From Actinomycetes bacterium (GTDB lineage: Bacteria > Actinomycetota > Thermoleophilia > Gaiellales > F1-60-MAGs149), in NCBI GenBank assembly GCA_025360225.1, contig JANYCN010000069.1, positions 1 to 41,144 on the forward strand: a stretch of DNA of 41,144 nt, read 5' to 3'. Positions 15,351 to 22,824 of this stretch are shown here, one piece after another. Every line of letters starts with the position of its first letter. Position 1 is the first letter of the stretch. Under the pieces are notes generated by a model that saw only the letters and a program-made list of their open reading frames with translations, was not told the DNA's origin and did not search any database. The translations under genes were made by a program, and so were the position numbers.

Positions 15351-16264
15351 GCTACCACCTCCGTTGGCTGGTACTCGACCGAGCCATGGGTCATGCTCAT
15401 GAACGCCTCCTCGAGAGATGCTTGCTGGCGGACGAGCTCGTGCAGCACGATCCGGTGGGCGGCCGCGGTCTCGCCGATCGACTCGGCCGTCGTCCCGCGC
15501 ACCTCGAGCGCGTTCCCGTCGGCTGACGGCTCTGTGGTCACGCCGGGAGCGACGAGGAGCGCGGCGAGCTGTGGCAGCTGCGGGGAGCGCACGCGGATCA
15601 CGTCGCTCGCGCCGCGCTGGATGAACTCCTCGACCGTCGTGTCCGCGAGCAGCCGTCCGCGCCCGATCACGATCAGCTGGTCGGCTGTCTGCGCCATCTC
15701 GCTCATCAGGTGTGAAGAGACGAGCACGGTCCGGCCCTCGGCGGCGACGTCACGCATCAGGTCGCGGATCCAGCGGATGCCCTCCGGGTCGAGACCGTTC
15801 GCCGGCTCGTCCAGGATCAGCGTCCCGGGGTCGCCGAGGAGCGCTGCAGCGATCCCGAGCCGTTGGCCCATCCCGAGCGAGAAGCCGCCCACGCGCTTTC
15901 GTGCGACGCCCGTCAGGCCAACGAAGTCGATCAGCTCGTCGACACGGGCCCGGGAGATGCCGTTGCTCCGCGCGAGCGCCAGCAGGTGGCTGTGCGCCGA
16001 GCGGCCGGGGTGGATCGCCCGTGCCTCCAGCATCGCGCCGACCTCGTGGAGCGGGGCCGGATGGTCGCGGAACTGCTTGCCGTTGACCCGCGCGCTTCCC
16101 GACGTTGGCCGGTCGAGGCCGACGATCAGCCGCATCGTCGTCGACTTCCCTGCGCCGTTCGGCCCGAGGAAACCGGTGACGACGCCGGGACGCACGACGA
16201 AGCTGACGTCGTCCAGGGCAATCTTGTCGCCGTACCGCTTCGAGACGTTCTCTACCTCGATCAT
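15347..16264 (-). CDS. ABC transporter ATP-binding protein (exporter type)
   Basis: 305-residue ATPase (CcmA/BcrA-like) that powers the ABC-2 permease encoded just downstream. Walker A is GPNGAGKST (34-42), the signature is a diverged FSLGMGQRL near residue 130, and Walker B is LILDEPANGLDPEG near 154; the switch histidine is in SSHLMSE near 185. The C-terminal ~90 residues form the extra domain common in this subfamily. The start ATG 16264 has an SD GGAAGG six bases upstream, and this SD is the 3' arm of a long hairpin (16271-16302). A three-codon reading frame (ATG CAA TGA) overlaps the true start codon. Confidence 0.92.
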   Translation of the reverse strand: MIEVENVSKRYGDKIALDDVSFVVRPGVVTGFLGPNGAGKSTTMRLIVGLDRPTSGSARVNGKQFRDHPAPLHEVGAMLEARAIHPGRSAHSHLLALARSNGISRARVDELIDFVGLTGVARKRVGGFSLGMGQRLGIAAALLGDPGTLILDEPANGLDPEGIRWIRDLMRDVAAEGRTVLVSSHLMSEMAQTADQLIVIGRGRLLADTTVEEFIQRGASDVIRVRSPQLPQLAALLVAPGVTTEPSADGNALEVRGTTAESIGETAAAHRIVLHELVRQQASLEEAFMSMTHGSVEYQPTEVVA

Positions 16265-16270
16265 TGCATT

Positions 16271-16302
16271 CCTTCCAGGGCCGGGTTCCCGGCTCTGGAA
16301 GG
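16271..16302 (-). promoter_or_regulatory. Hairpin covering the ATPase ribosome-binding site
   Basis: Two 15-nt arms (16271-16285 and 16288-16302) are complementary except for one position, with a 2-nt centre. In the minus-strand mRNA the 3' arm ends in GGAAGG, the Shine-Dalgarno of the ATPase gene, paired with CCTTCC of the 5' arm. There is no U-run, so a classical terminator is less likely than translational control. GTGAGA direct repeats at 16316-16321 and 16327-16332, one helical turn apart, lie just upstream. Confidence 0.65.
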
Positions 16303-16342
16303 GTGCGCGATCCTTGTGAGAATCAGGTGAGAGTGCGGCTTC

Positions 16343-16633
16343 TTAACGCTCGCGGTCTGAGCGCGATGACCGACGAGGGCGGTCGACGCCCTCCTTGTCG
16401 GTGATGTACGGCAGCATCGACAGCTCGCGGGCGCGCTTGATCTCGCGGGCCGCAAGCGCCTGCTGACGTCGCGAGAGGCCGGTCATCCCTCGAGAGCGGA
16501 TCTTGCCGCGCTCGGAGAGAAACCGCTTCAGGACATCGATGTTCGTGTAGCGGATCTCATCGTCCGCGATCTGGATCCGCTTGCGCTTCTTGGGCTTCCC
16601 CGTCGCGCGCTTCGGACGTGCTCTCTGAGCCAA
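16343..16633 (-). CDS. rpsR: 30S ribosomal protein bS18, cysteine-free form
   Basis: 96-residue small-subunit protein, recognised by IDVLKRFLSERGKIRSRGMTGLSRRQQ and AREIKRARELSMLPY. It binds 16S rRNA next to bS6 in the platform. It starts at TTG 16633 with GGAGG seven bases upstream. No cysteine is present: the CxxC and GNC positions of actinobacterial zinc-binding S18 are replaced (KKRKRIQI, TGLS). It is not next to rpsF, ssb or rplI, its usual neighbours. That pattern resembles zinc-independent S18 paralogues, but it may also be the sole copy. The C-terminal tail after LPY is long, charged and Arg/Ser-rich. Confidence 0.95.
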   Translation of the reverse strand: MAQRARPKRATGKPKKRKRIQIADDEIRYTNIDVLKRFLSERGKIRSRGMTGLSRRQQALAAREIKRARELSMLPYITDKEGVDRPRRSSRSDRER

Positions 16634-16667
16634 CTACGTGCCTCCGGATGTGCTTTCTGGCCGTCTC

Positions 16668-16673
16668 AGTGTA
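16668..16673 (-). promoter_or_regulatory. Candidate -10 box of rpsR
   Basis: TACACT on the minus strand, 34 nt upstream of the TTG start. With the GGAGG site this would give a short leader of about 27 nt. No Zur-like AT-rich palindrome is visible in the 72-nt gap. Confidence 0.4.
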
Positions 16674-16704
16674 CGCCGATCGTCTGCGATTAGGCGCCGG
16701 TCGA

Positions 16705-17676
16705 TCAGACGAACGCTGCTGGGGGTGCGTCGGCGCAGCAGCGACGGTACGTCCGACCCGATCCGCACCAGCACCGCTCGCCGCGGCCCGGGGGCCAGGC
16801 GACGCAGTCGCCAGCTGCCGCTGCGCGCGTCGCGTGCATGGCGCGGCTCTCTGCTGATGCAGGATCGACACCCTCCTCGGCGCACGCTGCGACGTAGCGG
16901 TTGACGTGGATCGGCGCGAACCCGCGAACGTTGGCGCCGGCTGCGAGGAGCCGCTTCGCGGTACCTTCGAGCTGGCGCGCGTACGCCTCCCACGATGGCT
17001 CGTCGAGCTCGGGCCAGCGTGCGATCGCCTGGGCGAGCTGGTCCGCTGGGAAGTATGCGAGGACGATTGACGTCTTCGGATGGGCGAGCGTCGGCGGCCA
17101 GACCGGTTGCTGGTCCTGCTCTGTCGGGCTGAGAGCGTTCAACCGATCGACCGCCGTAAGCTGCAGGGCGTCGGGCCGCTGGCCGAGCTGGAACAGGCTC
17201 TCAGCCCGCAGCTCGACGAGCTGTTCGAGGATGTCGTCTGACCCGCTGCCATCGAGCGCGACGGCGATCCCCTGGGCGAGCCAGCTGATCGCCTCCGCGT
17301 GCAACGCGTTGTCGGCGTACATCAGCCCGGCGGCGTTGTAGAGCCATAGCTCATCCGGATCCTCGGCGCGTGCGCCCTCGAGAAGCGCCCCGGCGGCGCT
17401 CACCTGGCCGGCGAGCAGGGTGAACTCGGCGAGCTTCACGCGGTGATCCGGGCGACCGTTCCAACCGAGCTCGACCGCACGCTCCATCGCCCTGATCGCC
17501 ATCGCGGGATGCCCGGCGGACGCGTAGGCGTCCGCGAGCTCCTCCCACACGTCGTGCACGGGCGGAGCGCCATCCCACGCGATGTCCTCGGCGGCGACAG
17601 CGGCCTCCAGCAGGGCGACCCGTCGCTCGGGATCGGCTCGCATCGCGCGGCGGAAGATCTCGGTGCCGGAGCGCAT
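16705..17676 (-). CDS. TPR-like protein with C-terminal SEC-C zinc motif
   Basis: 323-residue soluble protein. Residues about 1-170 are alpha-helical with TPR-like pairs (for example VWEELADAYASAGHPAMAIRAMERAVELGW, described here only by its ends VWEEL and VELGW). A middle domain follows (190-280). The C-terminus is a SEC-C motif, GERCWCGSGRTYRRCC (about 298-313), with CxC...CC zinc ligands as in SecA tails. Such proteins are usually annotated as SEC-C domain proteins of unknown role; zinc-dependent protein or ribosome binding is the usual suggestion. ATG 17676 lies 6 nt after a TACCGT box, indicating a leaderless transcript. It lies upstream of rpsR on the same strand. Confidence 0.82.
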   Translation of the reverse strand: MRSGTEIFRRAMRADPERRVALLEAAVAAEDIAWDGAPPVHDVWEELADAYASAGHPAMAIRAMERAVELGWNGRPDHRVKLAEFTLLAGQVSAAGALLEGARAEDPDELWLYNAAGLMYADNALHAEAISWLAQGIAVALDGSGSDDILEQLVELRAESLFQLGQRPDALQLTAVDRLNALSPTEQDQQPVWPPTLAHPKTSIVLAYFPADQLAQAIARWPELDEPSWEAYARQLEGTAKRLLAAGANVRGFAPIHVNRYVAACAEEGVDPASAESRAMHATRAAAAGDCVAWPPGRGERCWCGSGRTYRRCCADAPPAAFV

Positions 17677-17682
17677 GTCACG

Positions 17683-17688
17683 ACGGTA
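17683..17688 (-). promoter_or_regulatory. Candidate -10 box for a leaderless SEC-C gene transcript
   Basis: TACCGT on the minus strand ends 6 nt before ATG 17676, with no Shine-Dalgarno in between. Confidence 0.45.
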
Positions 17689-17769
17689 ACCGAAGTCGCG
17701 ACCGCGCGCGCGGATTCATCGCGGAAGAGGTGCCCTCCGATGCCCGGCCGCTCTCTGACAATCAGACCA

Positions 17770-18270
17770 CTAGCCGTGGCTGTGGCCGTGCTCGCCGTGA
17801 TCGTGACCGCCGTGGTCATGGTCGTGGTCGTCACCTTCATCCTCGGTCTCGCGGCCATACTGGTCGGGGATCGTCCCCCAGCCGTAGACCGGCACCGGGA
17901 TCGGCGGCGGTGCGTCGGCGTCCGAGACGTCGACCGCCTCGTCCTCGACCAAGCAGCGATGCGCCCAGTCCTCGTCCGGGTCGAAGACGTAGGAGAACGC
18001 GTCGCCCGGCTTGACGGTCCGACACACCTCGATCTGACCGGCGTCCTCGGTGTCTGCGCCGGCGTTCCAGCCGATCTGACGACCGGTTGGCAGCTGGAAG
18101 AGGAACGCCGGCGACTGATCCCACCGCGCGAACGCCTGGTTGATCGAGTCGCCGAGCTCCTCGAAGGTGTGCCCGGGGCCGACGAGGAAGAGCCGGCCCG
18201 GCGGCGTCGGGAGGGGCTTCGCGCTCCACGAGACGATCTCGACGCGGATGATGAGGTGATCGGCAGCCAT
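17770..18270 (-). CDS. Plasmid pRiA4b ORF-3-like protein with His-rich tail
   Basis: 166-residue protein resembling the PRiA4_ORF3 family (small alpha/beta proteins of unknown function, found on plasmids and chromosomes). Family-like parts are FEELGDSINQAFARWD (about 35-50) and GDAFSYVFDPDEDWAHRC near residue 90. The last ~25 residues are an acidic/His-rich tail with repeated HDH, HGH and HSHG units, likely to bind Zn, Ni or Co. ATG 18270 lies 6 nt after TACGCT, so the transcript is probably leaderless. It is divergent from the MBL-fold gene, 35 nt apart. The family name reflects a plasmid origin of the founder; no transposon ends are visible here. Confidence 0.72.
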   Translation of the reverse strand: MAADHLIIRVEIVSWSAKPLPTPPGRLFLVGPGHTFEELGDSINQAFARWDQSPAFLFQLPTGRQIGWNAGADTEDAGQIEVCRTVKPGDAFSYVFDPDEDWAHRCLVEDEAVDVSDADAPPPIPVPVYGWGTIPDQYGRETEDEGDDHDHDHGGHDHGEHGHSHG

Positions 18271-18276
18271 CGGCGC

Positions 18277-18298
18277 AGCGTACCCGGCGCACTACGAT
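18277..18298. promoter_or_regulatory. Divergent -10 boxes of the pRiA4b-like and MBL genes
   Basis: Minus-strand TACGCT (18277-18282) is 6 nt before ATG 18270. Plus-strand TACGAT (18293-18298) is 7 nt before ATG 18306. Both imply leaderless mRNAs starting at or next to the start codon. Confidence 0.5.
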
Positions 18299-18305
18299 TG
18301 GCGCG

Positions 18306-19043
18306 ATGTCCACCGTCCACGTAGGCTCCTATCACGCGACGCTTGCCGTCGTCGCCCGCTTCACCGATCAGACGCCCGTGAACCTGCTCGTGCTGCGCTC
18401 CGACGAGGCCACGTACCTCGTCGATGCCGGAGCGGGGCCGGTCGCGCACTGGGGGCCGTGCGCCGGCGAACCTGAGGCCGTCCTCGGCGGCGAGCAGCCG
18501 AGCGCGATCATCCTGACCCACTGGGACTGGGATCACAGCGGCGGGCTCGTCACGGGGACGTGGGGTGAGGCGCTCGCGCCACGGTTCGCGGACGCGCCGG
18601 TCTACGTTCTCGAGGAGGCCCTCGCGTTCTGGCGCGAGCGCACGGACGGCGAGGAGGCGACGAACTGTGGCACCGCGGTCCTCGCCGTCCTCGAGGAGGC
18701 CGGGCTGCTCCGGCCGGTGGCCGACCAGACCTCGGTGGCTCGCGGCATCCGCCTCGAGTCGATCCCGGGCCACAGCCCGGGCCAGGCGATGGTGGTCCTC
18801 GGCGACGGCGAGGTCGTGTTTGGCGCCGACCTCGTACACGAGGCCGTCCACGTCACGCGGCCCCAGGACGACCACGAGTACGACCACGACCCGGCGCTGG
18901 GTCTTGCGACGCGGCGTCGCGTCCTGCCGCGCCTCGCCCGCGACGGCGCGCTCGTGGCCTTCACGCACGTCGACGGGTGGGGACGCGTGGTCGCACACGG
19001 CGACGCCTTGAGCTGGCAGGCGGAGGTGCTCGATGGAGGGTAG
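18306..19043 (+). CDS. Metallo-beta-lactamase-fold hydrolase with variant metal motif
   Basis: 245-residue MBL-fold protein. Metal-site elements are THWDWDH (71-77), PGHSPGQ (His156), GADLVHE (Asp175) and a C-terminal FTHVDG (about 222-227). The first motif is HxDxDH instead of the usual HxHxDH, so one zinc ligand is changed from His to Asp. The fold includes lactonases, glyoxalase II-like and many other hydrolases; the substrate cannot be told. It overlaps the SDR gene by 11 nt (19033-19043), so the two are probably co-translated and may work on the same compound. ATG 18306 is preceded by a TACGAT box at leaderless spacing. Confidence 0.85.
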   Translation: MSTVHVGSYHATLAVVARFTDQTPVNLLVLRSDEATYLVDAGAGPVAHWGPCAGEPEAVLGGEQPSAIILTHWDWDHSGGLVTGTWGEALAPRFADAPVYVLEEALAFWRERTDGEEATNCGTAVLAVLEEAGLLRPVADQTSVARGIRLESIPGHSPGQAMVVLGDGEVVFGADLVHEAVHVTRPQDDHEYDHDPALGLATRRRVLPRLARDGALVAFTHVDGWGRVVAHGDALSWQAEVLDGG

Positions 19044-19794
19044 GGTCGCGCTCGTGACCGGCGCCGGACGCGGCATCGGACGCGCGACAGCGCTCGCGTT
19101 GGCGGAGCGCGGCGCCCGCGTGATGGCCGTGGCCCGCACCGCGGACGAGCTGATGTCGCTCGTGCGCGAGCGCCGCGGCATCGAGTGGCTCGCGATCTCG
19201 CTCGCGACGCCCGAGGCGTGTGCGCGGGTGATTGAGACGACGCGCCGGCGGCTCGGGCCGATCGAGATCCTCGTCAACAACGCGGGTGTCGGCTCGGCCG
19301 GTGACGGAGCGATCGATGAGCAGGACCCCGAGGCGTTCCGCGCGACGATGGCGCTCAACCTTGAGGCGCCGTTTCACCTCACCCGCGAGGCGAGCCGCGA
19401 CATGCGCGAGCGTGGCTGGGGGCGAATCGTGATGGTCTCATCGACGTCTGGGCAGGTCGGCGCGCCGCGTAACGTCGCCTACACCACGTCGAAGCACGCC
19501 CTGCTCGGCCTCATGCGGGCAACCGCGATGGACGTCGGCGCGTTCGGCGCCACCTGTAACGCCGTGCTACCCGGCTGGGTTCGGACGGCGATGGCCGATC
19601 GGTCGGCGGAGCGCACCGCCACCCGCCTCGACTCGACGGTGGAGGACGTCTGGGCGGCCCGTGACGCGCTCTACCCGCGTGGGCGCGCGCTCGAGCCTGC
19701 AGAGGTCGCGAGCGTCATCGCGTTCCTCTGCTCGGAGGCTGCGAGCGGCGTCAACGGCGAGCCGATCACCGTCGCCGCCGGTGGCGCCGAGTAG
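19033..19794 (+). CDS. Short-chain dehydrogenase/reductase (SDR)
   Basis: 253-residue classical SDR that uses NAD(P)H for a ketone/alcohol conversion. Motifs are TGAGRGIG (9-16, cofactor loop), NNAG (82-85), catalytic Ser137 in VSSTSG, and Tyr150/Lys154 in YTTSK. The C-terminal GVNGEPITVAAGG is typical of FabG-like or 3-hydroxyacyl/steroid-type members. GGAGG lies 8 nt before ATG 19033, within the end of the MBL gene. It converges on the RTX gene with an 8-nt gap. The substrate is unknown. Confidence 0.9.
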   Translation: MEGRVALVTGAGRGIGRATALALAERGARVMAVARTADELMSLVRERRGIEWLAISLATPEACARVIETTRRRLGPIEILVNNAGVGSAGDGAIDEQDPEAFRATMALNLEAPFHLTREASRDMRERGWGRIVMVSSTSGQVGAPRNVAYTTSKHALLGLMRATAMDVGAFGATCNAVLPGWVRTAMADRSAERTATRLDSTVEDVWAARDALYPRGRALEPAEVASVIAFLCSEAASGVNGEPITVAAGGAE

Positions 19795-19802
19795 GGCGGA
19801 AC

Positions 19803-21821
19803 CTACCTGCGGTGCAGAACGGCGATCCGGTGCACGACGTCGTAGCGGTCGACGATCGCCGTGTTGCGGCCAGCACCGCCGTCAATCGTGTCCCGGTGGC
19901 CGTTCGCGGTGACGAAGGTATCGTTGCCCCCCTCACCGTAGAGCCGTGTCCCGCCCTTTCGCGACGTGATGCGATCGTTGCCGGCGCCCCCGTAGACGAC
20001 GTCGCCGACGCCGGCGGTGATGCGGTCGTTGCCGCCGAAACCGCAGATCACGTCGTGGGCCGACGTGCCGACGAGGACGTCGTTGGCGTCGGTGCCGCCG
20101 ATCGTGCAACGATGGTCGACGATGAACGGCCCGGCCGTCGCCGTCCCGCTCCAGGAGCCATCGGCGAAATGGGCTCGCACGTGCACGTACCAGCTGCCGT
20201 CGGCGACGCTCCACGTGCCGGTCGTCGCCGGCCCGGCGTCGACCGCTGGAACGTCGCCGTTCGCGGCGTGGTCGACGACCACCGCATAGCCCGGCGCCGA
20301 GGCGCCGCTGGCATCGCTCGCGCCGGGCCACGATCCGGTGATTCGCGTCCCGCGGAGGAAGCCGTGTGGTCGGTTCGCAGAGCCGATCGAGGCGGGCGCG
20401 CTGTCGATCGCGTCGGTCCCGCTACACGTCGGCAGACGGAAGGCCACGACGCGCGTGAGCAGCGGCCCGTCGATCGCGCCGAGGAACTGGTTCGTGTACC
20501 AGAAGGTGCAGCCGTCCGACGGGTCGACCGCCATCCCCGAGTAGTCGCCCCAGCGGTCAGGGAAGGCAGATCGTCCGGTCTGCGTCCCGGCTCCTGCTAC
20601 CGCCGTCGCCTCGGCGCGAACCGTCCCGGGAGCGTCTGCGGCGGCGTGCACCGCGTAGCGGATCGACGGTGCAACCGTCGTGCTCGACGCGCTATAGCCA
20701 AGGGCGACGTCTCCCTGCGCGTTGATCGACGCCGAGCCCATCCAGCGTGACGTCGCGGTGGGCGCCCACGTCCCCGACTGACGCACGGTGAGCGGTCCGC
20801 TGATCGGCGCGGCGAGCTCGTACCACCGCACACCGGTCCGTGTGCCGGTACCGGTGGCGGTCGTCTGGCTCGCAACGATCGAGGTGTGATCGAGGAACCG
20901 TCGGTACGGCAGCGCGTTCATCAGACGGTCGGAGATCGCGTCGAGACGCACGCCCGTGAACGGCTGCGGGATGCAGACATCGTCCGCGCCGCAGGCGGCG
21001 GAGAACGGATCGACGGGGACGAGCCCGCCGGAAGTCACCGTCAGCTGTGGCGAGGCAGCGGCCCAGTCGACCGATGCGCGCCACACCTGTAACAGCGAGC
21101 GACTCGCGTCCGAGGCGAGCACGTACTCGGGCACGGTCGGGTCGGCGCCCCCGTCCACCACAGAGGCGGCGAGCATGGGGTTCGACTGGAACCGCGTGAC
21201 GTCGGTCGCCATCCTCGGGTTCGGCGCTCCGGCGAGCATCGCTTGCCGGTCGAACGCGAAGAGCGCGGTGCCGTCGTTCAGCGTCGGCTGGCCGCTCGAG
21301 TCGAGGAGGAAGCGGATCGTCGTCAGGTAGTAGCTGCCTCCCCAGACCGCGAGCTTCGGGTAGTCCTGGAACACGGCCGGGTCGAGCTCGAACGCCCAGG
21401 CAGTCCAGCCACCCGTCGTCGGGTCGGCGGTGTTCGAGACGGCGATGCACTCGTAGTACGGCCCGGGTGTCGCCATCTGGGAGAGCACGAAACGGTCGGC
21501 AGAAGCGTCGTAGAGCACGATCGGGTCGCCGTCGCCGGTCGCACAGGCGTCGTTCACGCTGGCCCAGAGCGAACCAAGCGACGCAGAGGCGAGACGAACG
21601 CCGTGGTGATCGAACACCGCGTACCCGTCGTTCGTGGCCTGCACGACGCGCGTCGTGCTGACCGCGAGGTTCGGGTCGAGCGGCGTGCTGGCGTGCACCC
21701 CACCGAGGCCGTTGAAGGAGATCGCCGGCGCCGGCGTCGCCTCGGCCCAGACAGCGGCAGGGGCCGCCAGAGCGAGCAACACCGCGAGCGCGGCCAGGCG
21801 CCCGCGCCGCCCGCCAGGCAT
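19803..21821 (-). CDS. Secreted protein with C-terminal RTX (haemolysin-type Ca-binding) repeats
   Basis: 672-residue exported protein. The signal peptide lies within about residues 1-26 (RRGRLAALAVLLALAAPAAVWA, with Ala-rich end). The large middle region is beta-rich with motifs such as DPNLAVSTTRVVQATNDGY (about 37-56) and DYSGMAVDPSDGCTFWYTNQ near 445, suggesting a propeller-like domain. The last ~100 residues contain RTX nonapeptide-like units (GFGGNDRI, GGAGNDRI, GEGGNDTF, GGAGRN), which bind calcium after secretion. ATG 21821 shares one base with the stop of the upstream C45 gene (TGATG). A GTG at 21824 is the only near alternative. The role in the three-gene operon is unknown. Confidence 0.85.
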   Translation of the reverse strand: MPGGRRGRLAALAVLLALAAPAAVWAEATPAPAISFNGLGGVHASTPLDPNLAVSTTRVVQATNDGYAVFDHHGVRLASASLGSLWASVNDACATGDGDPIVLYDASADRFVLSQMATPGPYYECIAVSNTADPTTGGWTAWAFELDPAVFQDYPKLAVWGGSYYLTTIRFLLDSSGQPTLNDGTALFAFDRQAMLAGAPNPRMATDVTRFQSNPMLAASVVDGGADPTVPEYVLASDASRSLLQVWRASVDWAAASPQLTVTSGGLVPVDPFSAACGADDVCIPQPFTGVRLDAISDRLMNALPYRRFLDHTSIVASQTTATGTGTRTGVRWYELAAPISGPLTVRQSGTWAPTATSRWMGSASINAQGDVALGYSASSTTVAPSIRYAVHAAADAPGTVRAEATAVAGAGTQTGRSAFPDRWGDYSGMAVDPSDGCTFWYTNQFLGAIDGPLLTRVVAFRLPTCSGTDAIDSAPASIGSANRPHGFLRGTRITGSWPGASDASGASAPGYAVVVDHAANGDVPAVDAGPATTGTWSVADGSWYVHVRAHFADGSWSGTATAGPFIVDHRCTIGGTDANDVLVGTSAHDVICGFGGNDRITAGVGDVVYGGAGNDRITSRKGGTRLYGEGGNDTFVTANGHRDTIDGGAGRNTAIVDRYDVVHRIAVLHRR

Positions 21822-22816
21822 CACGCCGCGACGACCTCGACGAGCGGCTGGGTGTGCGTGCCCTCCTGAAAGCGGTCGAACGAGTGCGCCCAGACCGCCC
21901 CGGGCCAGCGATAGGTGACCGTTCTCGCGCTCGGCCGGTAGCTCGCCGTGTAGAGCGTGCCGAACCCGCGCGAGTAGGCCGTCGAGAAGAGCGGCTCCTG
22001 CAGGAACAGCTGCTCGAACGCGGTCGAGGTCATCGCCGGGTCAGCCAGCGCTGCGGCGACCGCCTGCTCGCGCTCGACCGTGCGGGTGAAGCGCGCGTGC
22101 GCCTCCCACTCGACCTCCTGCTGGTGGTTCGTCGCGACCGGCACGTCGCAGAACCACGGGGCGCGATCGGGCGAGACGTGCACCGTCACCGCGTCGCCCG
22201 ATGCGTCGAGGAACGTCAGGTTGTGTGCGAGGTGAAACGGCAGGCGCACCACCGCCGCGCGCGCCTCCTCGACGGTCGTGCAGGTCTGCAGGAGGTAGCG
22301 GACGACGAGCGGGATGCCGAAGCCATCGCCGAGCACCGTGCGGCCGCCAAACGTGAGGGACACGGCGAGGCCCGCGTCGTTCATGCCGTCGAGCAGCCCC
22401 CAGAGGCAGTCGCTCATGCCGATCACGCGACGCCCGCCCCAGGCCGTCGCGAGGGTTACCCCTTCGAGCCGCGACGGTGCATAGTCGTAGTTGCGCACCA
22501 GCACCGGGTCGGCGCCCGTCCATGCTCCCTGCGAGCAGCCGGAGAGGTAGGGCGGCGGGCGATACATCGCGAGCATCCGTGCAGCGGTGTCGCCGCCGCC
22601 GGCCAGCTCGACGAGCTGGTCGTACAGCCCGACGAGCTCTGGCATGTGGCGGACGAGCATCCGACGACCGGTCTGGTAGCTCGGTCGCGCGGCATCCCCT
22701 TCGCGCAGGAACCACGAGCGGTACCACGGCCAGGACTCGGCGAAGAACGCCTGCCAGCGCGGGCCGGGCTCGTCCTCTGCGAACGCGCGAAAGGTGAAGG
22801 GGATCGTGTCGGGCAA
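21821..22816 (-). CDS. C45-type autoproteolytic acyltransferase/hydrolase
   Basis: 331-residue N-terminal-nucleophile protein similar to the C45 family (acyl-CoA:isopenicillin N acyltransferase type), which cleaves itself before a Cys and then hydrolyses or transfers acyl groups on amides. The probable nucleophile is the Cys of LSGCSQGAW (about residue 84), followed by VLVRNYDYAP, the family's N-x-D-(W/Y) region. Downstream GMNDAGLAVSLTFGG and ATNHQQ also fit. The start was set at TTG 22816, eight bases after the upstream stop, with GAGAG before it; the frame is open far upstream, but there it only mirrors the ATP-grasp gene. The start is uncertain. It lies between an amide-forming ATP-grasp gene and a secreted RTX protein gene. 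Confidence 0.8.
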   Translation of the reverse strand: MPDTIPFTFRAFAEDEPGPRWQAFFAESWPWYRSWFLREGDAARPSYQTGRRMLVRHMPELVGLYDQLVELAGGGDTAARMLAMYRPPPYLSGCSQGAWTGADPVLVRNYDYAPSRLEGVTLATAWGGRRVIGMSDCLWGLLDGMNDAGLAVSLTFGGRTVLGDGFGIPLVVRYLLQTCTTVEEARAAVVRLPFHLAHNLTFLDASGDAVTVHVSPDRAPWFCDVPVATNHQQEVEWEAHARFTRTVEREQAVAAALADPAMTSTAFEQLFLQEPLFSTAYSRGFGTLYTASYRPSARTVTYRWPGAVWAHSFDRFQEGTHTQPLVEVVAA

Positions 22817-22824
22817 CGGGCTCT

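Noticed and set aside
16271-16302. Rho-independent terminator of rpsR
   Set aside because: Strong stem but no U-run, and the 3' arm is the next gene's ribosome-binding site; translational control fits better, though termination is not excluded.
17770-18270. Mobile element suggested by the plasmid/IS-related family name of the pRiA4b-like protein
   Set aside because: No transposase, inverted ends or target duplication is visible; the family is also common on chromosomes.
19033-19043. 11-nt overlap between MBL and SDR genes resembling the cassette overlaps
   Set aside because: The sequence ATGGAGGGTAG looks similar, but the genes are unrelated to the cassettes. It shows that the overlap length alone is weak evidence; the cassette case rests on protein similarity as well.
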